A stretch of 64,000 nt of DNA from Nicotiana tabacum. Its lineage: Eukaryota > Streptophyta > Magnoliopsida > Solanales > Solanaceae. The DNA is taken from contig NC_134082.1 in NCBI RefSeq assembly GCF_000715075.1, positions 105,316,399 through 105,380,398 on the forward strand. Reading direction: 5' to 3'. The position numbers and the translations under genes are program-made. The notes below the pieces were generated by a model. That model was given only the letters and a program-made list of their open reading frames with translations, had not been told where the DNA came from and ran no database searches. Of this stretch, positions 36,899 to 47,742 are shown piece after piece (position 1 is the stretch's first letter; the number at the start of each line of letters is the position of its first letter).

Positions 36899-37528
36899 GG
36901 ATATTTTGGGTTCATCCGCCCTCGAATAGGATATTTTGGGTTCGTCCGCCCTCGAACAGGATATTTTGGGTTCGTCCGCCCTCGAACAGGATATTTTGGG
37001 TTCGTCCGCCCTCAAATAGGATATTTGGGTTCGTCCGCCCTCGAATAGGATATTTTGGGTTCGTCCGCCCTCGAATAGGATATTTTGGGTTCGTCCGCCC
37101 TCGAATAGGATATTTTGGGTTCGTCCGCCATCGAATAGGATATTTTGGGTTCGTCCGCCCTCGAACAGGATATTTTGGGTTCGTCCGCCCTCGAACAGGA
37201 TATTTTGGGTTCGTCCGCCCTCGAATAGGATATTTTGGGTTCATCCGCCCTCGAATAGGATATTTTGGGTTCATCCGCCCTCGAATAGGATATTTTGGGT
37301 TCATCCGCCCTCGAATAGGATATTTTGGGTTCGTCCGCCCTCGAACAGGATATTTTGGGTTCGTCCGCCCTCGAATAGGATATTTTGGGTTCATCCGCCC
37401 TCGAATAGGATATTTTGGGTTCATCCGCCCTCGAATAGGATATTTTGGGTTCATCCGCCCTCGAATAGGATATTTTGGGTTCATCCGCCCTCGAATAGGA
37501 TATTTTGGGTTCATCCGCCCTCGAATAG
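36899..37528 (+). repeat. 30-bp minisatellite, about 21 units
   Basis: About 21 head-to-tail copies of a 30-bp unit containing GGATATTTTGGGTTCGTCC and GCCCTCGAAYA. One unit (at 37021) is 29 bp long. Units vary at a few sites (G/A in TTCRTCC; T/C near the end). Because 30 is divisible by 3, the minus strand reads as a run of ten-residue repeats of the MNPKYPIRGR type, broken by the 29-bp unit. Confidence 0.97.
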
Positions 37529-37555
37529 GATTCTATTTTTAAAGTTGTTGTCCAT

Positions 37556-37812
37556 GCCAGGCGCCCACCTGTATAACGAGAGGAATACTTTCAGTCTTTA
37601 AATTTCTTACCAGGCGCCCACCTGTATAACGAGAGGAATACATTTCAGTCTTTAAATTTCTTGACAGGCGCCCACCTGAATAACGAGAGGAATACTTTTG
37701 TCTGTGCATTTCATATTTTAGGCGCCCACCTGTATAACAAGGGAATACATTTTGTGTCTTTACCATTAGGCGCCCACCTGTATAACAAGGGAATACATTC
37801 CACGTCTTTACC
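37556..37812 (+). repeat. Minisatellite of about 50 bp, five units
   Basis: Five units of 46-56 bp, each opening AGGCGCCCACCTGTATAAC (one has GAATAAC), then GAGAGGAATAC or AAGGGAATAC and a variable T-rich end. It lies directly between the 30-bp array and the TAGGAGACGC array. Confidence 0.93.
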
Positions 37813-37814
37813 CA

Positions 37815-40110
37815 TAGGAGATGTATTTCCTCCTAAGTTTGTTTTAGTTTCATCCATAGGAGATGCATTTCCTCCTAAGTTTGTTTTAGTTGCACTCATA
37901 GGAGATGCATTTCCTCCTAAGTTTGTTTTAGTTTCACCCATAGGAGATGCATTTCCTCCTAAGTTGGTTTTAGTTTCACCCATAGGAGATGCATTTTCTC
38001 CTAAGTTTGTTTCAGTTCTACCGATAGGAGACACACTTCCTAAGTTCAGTTCTACCCATAGGAGACGCACTTCCTAAGTTCAGTTTTTACCACAGGAGAC
38101 GCACTTCCTAAAAAGTTTCACCAATAGGAGACGCACATCCTATGTTTATTTCACCCAATAGGAGACGCACTTCCTAAAAAGTTTCACCAATAGGAGACGC
38201 ACATCCTAAGTAAGTTTCACCGATAGGAGACGCACTTCCTAAGTTAAGTTTTACCAATAGGAGACGCACTCCCTAGATCCATTCTACCAATAGGAGACGC
38301 ACTTCCTAATATAAGTCTACCAATAGGAGACGCACTTCCTAATATAAGTTTACCAATAGGAGACGCACTTCCTAGATCCAGTTTACCAATAGGAGACACA
38401 CTTCCTAGATCCATTGTACCAATAGGAGACGCACTTCCTAAGTTAAGTTTTACCAATAGGAGACGCACTTCCTAGATCCATTGTACCAATAGGAGACGCA
38501 CTTCCTAAGTTAAGTTTTACCAATAGGAGACGCACTTCCTAGATCCATTGTACCAATAGGAGACGCACTTCCTAAGAAGTTTCACCAATAGGAGACGCAC
38601 TTCCTAAGAATAGTTGTACCAATAGGAGACGCACTTCCTAAAATTCAGTTTTACCATAGGAGACGCACTTCCTAAGTTCAGTTTATCATAGGAGACGCAC
38701 TTCCTAAGTTCAGTTTTACCAGAGGAGACGCACTTCCTAAGTTCAGTTCTATCAATAGGAGACGCACTTCCTAATATAAGTTTACCAATAGGAGACGCAC
38801 TTCCTAGATCCAGTTTACTAATAGGAGACGCACTTCCTAGATCCATTGTACCAATAGGAGACGCACTTCCTAGATCCATTGTACCAATAGGAGACGCACT
38901 TCCTAAGAAGTTTCACCAATAGGAGACGCACTTCCTAAGAATAGTTGTACCAATAGGAGACGCACTTCCTAAAATTCAGTTTTACCATAGGAGACGCACT
39001 TCCTAAGTTCAGTTTATCATAGGAGACGCACTTCCTAAGTTCAGTTTTACCATAGGAGACGCACTTCCTAAGTTCAGTTCTACCAATAGGAGACGCACTT
39101 CCTAAGTTTAGTTTCACCAGTAGGAGACGCACTTCTTAAGTTTATTGCACCCAATAGGAGACACTTCCTAAGCAAGTTTTACCAGTAGGAGACGCACTTC
39201 CTAAGAATAGTTCACCAATAGGAGACGCACTTCCTAAAATTTAGTTTTACCATAGGAGACACACTTCCTAAGTTCAGTTTATCATAGGAGACGCACTTCC
39301 TAAGTTCAGTTCTACCGATAGGAGACGCACTTCCTAAGTTTAGTTTCACCAGTAGGAGACACACTTCTTAAGTTTATTGCACCCAATAGGAGACACACTT
39401 CCTAAGCAAGTTTTTACCAGTAGGAGACGCACTTCCTAAGTTTATTGTACCCATAGGAGACGCACTTCTTAAGTTTATTGTACCCACAGGAGACGCACTT
39501 CCTCAAAGTTTAGTTTTGCCCATAGGGGACACACTTCCTAAGTTTACTTTTACCCCATAGGAGACACACTTCCTAAAATATTTTCATTCATAGGAGACGC
39601 ACTTCCTAGTTCACAATCATTAAGGTTTCACCCATAGGAGACGCACTTCCTAAGACTATTTTATTTTAGGAGACACACTTCCTAGTCTGGTTCACTCAGG
39701 TTATACTTTTGCTTTAGGGGACGCACTCCCGAGTTTGGCTTTTTAGATTATATTTTATTTCAGGAGACGCACTTCCGGAATTGAGATTTCACCCCTAGGA
39801 GATGCACTTCCTAGTTTGATTCATTTTAAGTTCGACCATAGGAGACACAATTCCTAGTCCAGTTTTTTGAAGTTTACCCGTAGGAGACGCACTTCCTAAT
39901 CGAGATTTTATTCATAGGAGACGCACTTCCTAGTTCTAGTCACTGAAGTTTTCACCCTTAGGAGACGCACTTCCTAGTTTAGCTCATTCCGATTCAACCA
40001 TAGAAGACACACTTTCTAGTTTGAGTCATTGAGGTTTTTATTTTAGCAGACACATTTGCTAGCAAGAGTTTTGGTTTTACTCATAGGAGATGCACATCCT
40101 AGCCTAGTCT
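37815..40110 (+). repeat. Minisatellite of TAGGAGACGCACTTCCTA core, 2.3 kb
   Basis: About sixty units of roughly 30-48 bp sharing the core TAGGAGACGCACTTCCTA, separated by short variable spacers (AAGTTCAGTTTTACCAA and similar). The first five units have GATGCATTTCCTCC and GTTTGTTTTAGTT; later ones are shorter; the last 500 bp are more diverged. The core begins TAGGA and ends TCCTA, a 5-bp inverted repeat. Higher-order duplication is visible: 38577-38760 recurs at 38900-39090. Confidence 0.95.
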
Positions 40111-40125
40111 TTAGTTTACTCTCAT

Positions 40126-40978
40126 CATTGCATCAGTAATGTAAGTGAGTTACGATTTTGCTAACGACTCACAAATCTTCCCAGTACAAACTGAGTTAGG
40201 AAATTTTGTTTGTTTTGTTTGTTTTGATTGTCAGGGACCCGCCTGTAGAACGGAGGTTGTTGCGTGTCGAAGATAGAAGAAGTCAGGAGTCCGCCTGTAG
40301 AACGGGGAAACATTTTTCAAGATCAAGCAGTGACCCACTGGAAAGCAGAAGGTTACAACAAAATCCCCAGCACTCAATCCAAGTAGAAGCAACAAGAAGC
40401 TCGCCCCAAGAATGCAAGTCAACAGTCTGGGATGATCAACAGAAGCTGGTCACCAAAAAACAAAAAACAAGAAGAAAAAAAAGAGAAAAAAGAAAAAAGA
40501 AAAAGAACCCAAATTACGGAAGTGGAGAACAAATGTGGTCTGCTCAAGAACTAGCACCTACAACTAGCAAGTATCAAGGTTCAGATCCAAAGTCTGTATG
40601 AAGCACCATTCAAGACTCAAGACCAAGTTTCAGAAGACTTAAGAGATAGGAATCCTTGTAACTAGTAGCAGATAGGCTTAGTTAGTCTTTTTCAGTTTTC
40701 ATTTTTGTTGTAATGACAGGACCGCGGACCGGAACCTCAACAGAACGGCACCTCGATCGGCTCTTCACCTCGGTACACTTCACTATCTCTCTCATCCCGA
40801 ACTACACGTGGCCTGATTCCTGTATAACCAAGGATATGTAGGCAGCTCAGATACCAGGGCTCGGTCACATTCCCTCCCTTTCCTTAAGTGTAGTCCGTCC
40901 AAGTAATGGTCGGGTCAAAAACACGTCTAGTCGTTCTTTGTCGGAAAACTCTTCGTGTTTCCAGTCAAAGAGGGCAGC
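40126..40978 (+). other. Non-coding interior of large element, right part
   Basis: 0.85 kb between the minisatellites and the right LTR. It holds an A-rich purine tract (40440-40510), the fourth copy of the 60-bp motif (40798-40868) and a purine-rich tract just before the LTR (40967-40978). The 131-codon frame at 40206-40601 has no recognised domain and is Arg/Lys/Gln-rich because of the purine tract. Confidence 0.65.
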
Positions 40979-43586
40979 TGTAAGCACGTGATTTTTGACC
41001 CTCCCCGAGAATTTTCACATTTTTAGCGTGAATATGTGAAATTGGGTCTAGTATAGCTATTTTAACTATTTTTACTTTATTTCGTTGCAAAAAGAAAATT
41101 TCAAAAAATATATATATAAATTTTAGTTTATGTATCTCTCATAAACTTGAAAAATACAAAAATTGCACTTTATTTTTGTACTTTATATAATTTCGAAAAT
41201 TACAAAAAATATAGTTCTATTAAGGTTTTATAGTCATTTTAACTTTGAAAAATACAAAAATATTACCTCATATTTTATCTTAATATTTAAAACGAAAATT
41301 ACAAAAAAATAGTTTCATTAATATTTTGTAGCTATTTTAAATCTTGAAAAAATATTTAAAAAGATATAGTTTTGTTTAAATACTAGTCTTATTTTTGGTA
41401 GTTATTTTGCTTACATAGGACTAGTTAAGCAACGTGTTCCTATTTCTCGGGTCCGGGCAAAAGAATAATATTCGGGTTCAAACTACCCGGTTTTAGGCCT
41501 AATTTTCGGACCTAGCCCATAATAAACCGTGTCCAGGACACATGGGGAACCCCACCACGCGTGGGCTCATTTTTCTGGGCAAACCCATGCTAAATACACG
41601 GACAAAAACATTTTGAAAAGGGGGAGGACTTTCAAAAATTTAGGAGAGGCAACTGTTCATCTCTCTTCTTCCTAAAGAAGAAGAAGAGAAAAACCCTACG
41701 ACCCCAAATGAAACCAGCCCTTCTACCACCCAAAACCACCATAAGCAACACCTCCATCACCACCCGTCACCTTCCCCGGCACCCCTACGGTCGCAAACCC
41801 TCCCCGACGCCGGAACAGCAACCTCCCAGCTCCACCGCGTCGACCCTACTGCCCAAAACCACCAAGAACAACCACCCCTCCTCCTCCTAAGCTTCCCACC
41901 ACCAAAACCACCGTAGCACCCCACCCCCCCGACGCCGGAACCCAGCAAAAGGACCCAAACAACCACCTCCTTTCTCCCGTCGTCAACTGAAACCTACCCA
42001 TCTCTATCGTCGACCACCACCCCTACTGTCGCAACCAAACCCTACACCAAACAGACCTTCCCGTCGACCCTTTCAGCTTTTCCGACGTCACTCACCGGCG
42101 ACCACCTGCTGTCCACCATTGCTGCTGCACCACACTGCCCAAACGACCTCATATCAAACTATCATCCCCACCAGGCCAAAAGCTACCATGAGCAGCCCCT
42201 CCCGTCGCCACTGCCCAAGGTGACCATCCAGTCGCACCCCTACGTCCAAACGACTGCCTGCAACATCCAGCCATGAACGACCCTTCCCCCATTTGCCATG
42301 GCTGACCGAAAAAAACACACACACACACCGGCTGAAGCTTAACTGAAAACGTACGAAAAGGTAGCCCAGAAGTTCTGTCCGGGGTGAGGTCCGTTGAGGT
42401 CGTCTTTGGTTCGTCGAGGTCCGGTACGTAGAGGTTGTTGTCCGAGGTTTCGTCGCGGGTCCAACGCATCGGACGATAATATCAAGTAGGTCATCTCTGT
42501 CCGTGTCCTTCATATTTGTTGTTTAGTAACATGTACATGTGTTCGTTGAAATACAATCCTAGTTCATGCGAATAGTATGCAAATGAGCGAGACATATTCA
42601 TATGATGTTTGTAAGTTGCTATTTCTTGTTAATTAACTCCGTATGATATTGAAATTTGTTCGTGAATGTATTTCCTTTGTTCCGTCATGTTAAGTAGTTA
42701 TTCGGCATTTTGTTTCTTCATGCTCAGATCATTGTTATCTCAATGTTTGTCTTAATAGTTGTTTGTACATGTAGTAGCAATGTTAAAATCATAGTAGTAA
42801 TTTAATCCCGCGGAAAAATACTCATTTCATCAAATAAGTTTAATCTACGATCCATGACCTCGCGAAGTAGCAAAGAAATGTAGTCATTTTAGCCTTGTCC
42901 TTTTTCTAAAAAAAAAGAAAAAAAATAAATAAAATAAAAAACGAGACTAGCTTCGCCAAAAATAAAAATGCACAGATTGCGGAGCCCTCACAAATATATG
43001 TACTAAATGCTTAGAACTCGGGACAGGCCGTTTAACAAATTTCGCGGCCCTACCAAAATATCAATACGTTAGTCGCTTTAGGCGCGTCTTAATAATTTAT
43101 TCTCCTTAATTCGGGTGCACATTTATGTGACCCAAATCCAAATCTCAACCGAGTCGAGATATGTCAATAACCACGGGTGCATTGATGTAACGTGGTTTGA
43201 GATATATTTTCACGACGTTGCAATTCTCGTAAAAAATAATAATAAAAGCGGTCAAGAGTTTAAAACTCGCACATAGGTTTTAACATGTATAAAATCAGAT
43301 AATCAAGCCAAATATAACAGTTGAGCGACCGTGCTAGAACCACGGAACTCGGGAATGCCTAACACCTTCTCCCGGGTTCACAGGATTCCTTATCCGGATT
43401 TTTGGTACGCAGACCATAATATAGAGTCATTCTTTTCCTCGATTCGGGATTAAAATTGGTGACTTGGGACACCCTAAATCTCCCAAGTGGCGACTCTGAA
43501 ATAATTAAACCAATCCCGTTTCGGTTGTCCTTTAATTGGAAAAACTCCCTTGTACCCCCTCGGGTGCGGAAAAAGGAGGTGTGACA
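40979..43586 (+). repeat. Right LTR of large non-coding element
   Basis: 2608 bp. Nearly identical to the left LTR over the first 2 kb. It is clearly more diverged at about 42950-43110, nearly identical again to about 43540, and different again at the very end (CTTGTACCCCCTCGGG against CTCGCGCCCCTCGGG). Confidence 0.92.
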
Positions 43587-43625
43587 GCTCTGACGACTCT
43601 GCTGGGGACATCGTGACCCAGAACC
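43587..43625 (+). other. Primer-binding site and leader remnant after right LTR
   Basis: 39 bp (TGACGACTCTGCTGGGGA, then GACCCAGAACC) that match the sequence after the left LTR at 31340-31380, with several differences. Homology stops at 43625 and antisense ORF copy A begins. Confidence 0.8.
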
Positions 43626-43832
43626 AGCCTCGAGGTGTCTCTTTTCTATTGATCGAATGAACCTCGATGCATGTTCTCGATCGCCTGGAACATCGAGAGG
43701 TTTCTCTATCGCAAAATCTCTCATCCAGACGAAACAGTTCGAAATCAGCTCGCCAAACGCTGGTGGTGTACCACCGGCCAAGCGGGAAGCAGAGGTGGGA
43801 CTTCCCTCTTTCTGGTGAGCGGATTTGGGCAT
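43626..43832 (-). pseudogene. Antisense ORF copy A, 5' part
   Basis: The N-terminal segment of copy A starts at the ATG of 43832-43830 (MPKSAHQKEGS) and runs to IRSIEK and HLEAG, where the large non-coding element joins at about 43626. The C-terminal part resumes at 28700. A TATA-like TATATATA lies at 43981-43988, about 150 bp upstream. The corresponding part of copy B reads SRYISLITDIEK, supporting homology. Interrupted by about 15 kb of insertion, so not functional. Confidence 0.7.
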
Positions 43833-43980
43833 GGCAGGTTCCTTCAAAACAACAAAAGGAAGATGAAAACTCAGGCAAAATCTTTGATCTGATGTCGTAC
43901 TAAAACTAACGTAAAAAAGGAACTCTATAGAGAAAGGTAGTTGCACAAAGCGGCAAAGCCCTTAATAAAAGGAAAGCAAG

Positions 43981-43988
43981 TATATATA
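43981..43988 (-). promoter_or_regulatory. TATA box of antisense ORF copy A
   Basis: TATATATA about 150 bp upstream of the copy A ATG on the minus strand. Copy B has one at a similar distance, which supports antisense transcription from inside the element. Inferred, not tested. Confidence 0.5.
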
Positions 43989-44149
43989 AGAAGAACGACG
44001 ACTATTCATTAACTTTGATAGCCAATTAGCTCTAACAAAGCAATTATGTCTTTTTGGGAAAATGTACCGACGGGGCCATTTCGGTCATGTCACAGGAATG
44101 ACATCACCACACAGTGTTCGAGGGATCGATGAGTCAAATCGATTCCTTA

Positions 44150-46526
44150 CCGACCCAACCTAGGGAAGGTATGCGATTGAAACCAGAATAACCCGATCTC
44201 AAGGGTCTCTGTTACTCCAAGACCGAGCTCAAAGGAGTTAAATTCAAGTTCGAAGCTTGACTTTGGCATGAACGCTAAAAGGCGAAACATTGAAGACATT
44301 AAACAAGAAAATTTGTTGCATTCCAAAAATGCATTTACAAAGGTGCATTTACAAAACTCCCACGCGAACTCCACATACAAAAGAAGAAGAAGTAAAAAGA
44401 TCAAGGGTGGCCTAGTCTTCATCCTCGCTACTCCCCGAGCTACTTGCAGAGCCCGCGTCCAAAGTAGTCGGAGCTGCTGACTCCTCTTCCAAGGCCTTCG
44501 CCTCATCGATCTCGGTAGAGAGATCGAAACCCTTGGCATGCACTTCCTCAAAGGCCTGCCTCCGAGCTTCTAATCGAGCATGTGCAAGGGCGCAAGCCAG
44601 TTTGAGCTCGGCCTCTTTAGATATCTCCCTGGCTCAAGTATTCGCTGTAGCGTCATCTTCCCGATACAAGAATATAAGTGCATCGGCTTCAGACTTGGCC
44701 GTGGATAACGCGGTAGCCGACTCAGCATGAAGCGCATTGAATTTGTGAGCTTCCTCTTTAGCGCCTTGAAGAAGACTCTGAGTCGAGGCCAACTCCTCTC
44801 GGAGAGTATCCCTTTCCGAGACCATGATGTTCTTGTACCGCTTTAGCTCAAGGATCTCGACATCTTTGGCCGCAATCTCTTCCCGAAGCTACCCCTCTAG
44901 GGCATCCTTTCGCTCAATCTACAAACGCCGAGTCAAGGTAATAACACCAAGTTATGAAAACAAAAGGCAAGCTCATGAATACCGAACTACCTGCTCGATG
45001 AAGTTGGCCCGCACTTGGAGCACTTTCTCCGAGCTTGCTCGAAGGCTGTTCAGTTCCTCCTCCCTTCGGGCATATAGAGTTTTTAGCTCTTTCGACTCCG
45101 AAGCAACCTTCTCGAACTCTTCCTCACAATGAGTCAGTTCAGCTCGTAACTTGGAGAAGGCCTGGTCGTACAGCATTGTGACATATAGCACGAATGAAAG
45201 AAGCTAGAAAAACAAAGATCAAAACTCAAGGCACAAAGGTTATGTCAAAAATCACCTGTTTTTGGAGTTTCGCAGCCTCCTCGAGAATGACTGGGGCATC
45301 GAGATCATCATCCTCTTCAACACCGGCAAAAAATATCCAAATACATTATCCTCTCCCTCGGATGCCCCCACATCGGGGGTCTCCCTGTTCTGAGCGTCCC
45401 GTATTTGCCTTGGGAAAAACGACGGGCCTGGTTGAAGATCGCCTAAGGCATCAACCTCTATCGGGGCTTCCTCTCGCCCTCGAGGGGCCTCGGAGCTGGA
45501 TCCTCCGAATACGCCAAGCAAGTGCTCATCGGCACAAGTTGTATCATGTTCAATGGTCGGCTCGGGGACTGCATCCAAACCTCCTCCAAGGTCTCCTCAA
45601 TACGAGGTGGGACCACATCGGCCACCTCTGACTAGGCAGTCTTCTGCCCGGCAACTTTCGAAGCATCAACGCTTCGTCTTGCCCTATGTACCAGTGGGCA
45701 ACCGTCATCATCTTCGTCTTCAGCACGAAGACTCTCAGCAGCTGCCGGAGTTAGGACTGTTGCATCGACCCTAGGCTTTTAGGACTTAGCTCTCTTTGGT
45801 TTCAGGGACTCCGTCGGCATCTCCTTCTTTCTCTTTCTATCTTTGGCAAGTTTTTGGGTCTCCTCTTCGCCAAAAGGAGGCAGTCTCATTCAAACGGCTT
45901 CCCCGAGACGGTTCATCCACCCCCGGTCTTTATCTTCGTCGATGCTGGCAAAAATTGCTTTGGTAGATCGACGCTGCAGTTTGACTAGGCTCCCTCGATA
46001 GAGACGAGGGCTATACAATCTACTCAGATGATCGAGGGTGAAAGGCATCCCCTCGACCATGTTCGAGAAATATCTAATCAAATAGACGATTATCCAAAAA
46101 GAGGGATAAATTTGACCAAGCGACACTCGATATTGTCGACAAAAATCGAGTATCACCGGGTTTATCGGTGGAGAAGAAGAATCTACAGGACCTAAGGTAA
46201 AGGGATACGTATATACGCTGAGGAAGCCAGCTCTGTGCGTAGTTATATCCTTTTCCGATGAAGGGATCTCTACTTGTACTGATTCTCCCCAGCGGCAATC
46301 TATTTTCACCTTCTCTATGTCAGTTATTAGACTAATGTACCGAGACATGGGCTCGCATCGGCCCGGTACCGAAGAAGGTTTATCAATTTTAAAATCGGAG
46401 GATGTCTTAAAAGGGCCCAGGAATACACTCCTCAATACGAGGAGACACTATCTTTTTGCTCTTAGACGAGCGTGACGAAGAAGGGGCTTCCTCTTTTTGA
46501 GGTACTGTCTTAAAAGTTTTGGCCAT
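44150..46526 (-). pseudogene. Antisense ORF copy B of Tat-like element
   Basis: Minus-strand ORF relic. ATG at 46526-46524 opens with a Ser/Lys-rich stretch (APSSSRSSKSKK). A frameshift near 46420 leads to the main frame 45890-46435: SDFKIDKPSSVPG, YISLITDIEK, IPSSEKDITTHRAGF, YTYPFTLGPVD, FTLDHLSRLYSP, DEDKDRGWMNRL. Further left are a Gly/Pro/Ser-rich linker and two coiled-coil segments (44973-45191 and 44634-44825) rich in Glu, Lys, Ala and Leu. It is a diverged paralogue of copy A, lying directly beyond it. The function of such antisense ORFs is unknown; a plant-mobile-domain-like fold has been suggested for similar proteins, which I cannot test here. Confidence 0.75.
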
Positions 46527-46655
46527 GGTTATAACAAAGTTTCAAAGTAAGCTGACGAAGGAGTGAACACAGAAGAATGATGAAGACATAAAATTATTAA
46601 CAAAGATTTGAAGATTTGAAGATGTTGTAAAGGTTTAAAAGATAGGGAATTAGAG

Positions 46656-46663
46656 TATTTATA
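46656..46663 (-). promoter_or_regulatory. TATA box of antisense ORF copy B
   Basis: TATAAATA on the minus strand, 130 bp upstream of the ATG at 46526. A pyrimidine-rich leader lies between them. This suggests an autonomous antisense promoter just inside the 3' LTR. Confidence 0.55.
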
Positions 46664-46866
46664 AGAGTCATCTAAGTGTATTGGAGGAGTTGAAAAGGCG
46701 ACCAATAGCGGTTCGTGGGCTTTTCGAGAACCGTGTTGACAAGACCTCTGTACAACTTTTCTTTCACATCATTTAATGATCTCACGTGGCTGACGTCACA
46801 ATGGGGGTATCGAAGAGGCAAGAACTCAAGATCGTTTCTTTCATTCTAAGAAACGCGGGGACTATC

Positions 46867-47608
46867 TGTATACAGCCAAAATCGGGGAGTTCAACTTTAG
46901 GGCTATTGTGGCACTCCACGCCCATCCTCGAGAAGCTCAAAGTAGAATTTGAAGTGTGACCCCGAGATGCATCCCTCGAGGGAGCATATCAAAGGTTCAC
47001 TATGGTCAATCTCGGAGCAGTACAAATCGATGATCGTCATGGAAAGGCGGGAAAGCTCCCAAGGACGCGTGGTTAGAGATGACCAGGTCTGCAAGAATAG
47101 TACAAATTCGTACTGAGCCGTTATACAGTTGTACCAATAGTATTTTCTCGTCATTATTAGACATGTACTATGTTGGGATTCCCCCTTTCTATATAAAGGG
47201 ACCCTTGTTATTTTGTAAAGGGATGAATATTGAATACAATAGAGCGTTCTCTGCTTTTCCTACCTAAACGTGCTCAACAATTACTCTACAGATTTATTAC
47301 TTGTTCATTTATTCTTTATTTATTGTTCTTCATTTATTGCCCATTATTAACCACAAAAGGCTATCTTCAAGGCCTTCGATATCATTGTTTTTTCGTCAAT
47401 TGTTCATTGCTAACTGCCTTAACTAGACCTCAAGGACCCCTGTTCCAGTCAGCTCGAGGCCCAGTCTTACGACAACATTGGTTTGCATATCTTATTCTCT
47501 TTGCTTACACTTAGCATCTATTGCCTAACAACTAGTATTGAAATAAATCACATATTTTTAGAACCACAAAATCAAATATAATTGTTAATACCATTTTCAA
47601 GGTAAATA
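46867..47608 (+). repeat. 3' LTR of outer Tat-like element
   Basis: A 742-bp partner of 5563-6272, with TATA box TATATAAA at 47190-47197. It starts TGTATACAG; the terminal CA has become TA (47607-47608). A purine-rich tract (AAGAAACGCGGGGA) lies immediately upstream. It is followed by GATTT, the partner of AATTT at the left end. Confidence 0.9.
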
Positions 47609-47742
47609 GATTTTTTAAATAGGAATTGTTCTCGGCTAGTACATGCGTAAATAGGGATTTTTGAACTGCGTGCAAACGTAAAATTTCTAGTAGTTTTTGA
47701 AAATTTCTTATTTTACTACTATGATTCATAGGAGCGGATTTA

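Larger units (their letters stand above)
28701..43625 (+). mobile_element. Large non-coding LTR retroelement (LARD-like, Tat/Ogre-related)
   Basis: Two LTRs of about 2.6 kb (28701-31339 and 40979-43586), starting TGTAAGCACG and ending GGAGGTGTGACA, enclose 9.6 kb without any gag or pol domain in six frames. A primer-binding site follows the left LTR and a purine-rich tract (AAAGAGGGCAGC) precedes the right one. The right LTR is followed by 39 bp (43587-43625) that again match a primer-binding site and leader, and no target duplication is seen (GGTAT at left, AGCCT at right). It cuts antisense ORF copy A of the outer element. Presumably mobilised by an autonomous relative, possibly Ogre-type. 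Confidence 0.88.
5563..47608 (+). mobile_element. Outer non-autonomous Tat-like Ty3/gypsy retrotransposon with nested insertions
   Basis: Bounded by related LTRs (5563-6272, 46867-47608) starting TGTATAC. The flanks are AATTT (5558-5562) and GATTT (47609-47613), a 5-bp target duplication with one change. A primer-binding site follows the 5' LTR, then gag, a CCHC-like finger, aspartic protease, a long 3' region and two antisense ORF blocks. After removing the Athila element (7842-24048 plus one TCCTT) and the large non-coding element (28701-43625), about 10.9 kb remains. No reverse transcriptase, RNase H or integrase occurs between the protease (ending near 24700) and the 3' region, so the element is non-autonomous. 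Antisense ORFs near the 3' end are known from the Tat lineage, which supports the family call. Confidence 0.85.

Noticed and set aside
36899..40110. Regular 30-bp and 35-bp repeats that superficially look like a CRISPR array
   Set aside because: Plant nuclear DNA; the units are contiguous or have similar non-unique spacers, there are no cas genes, and they lie between the LTRs of a retroelement. They are minisatellites.
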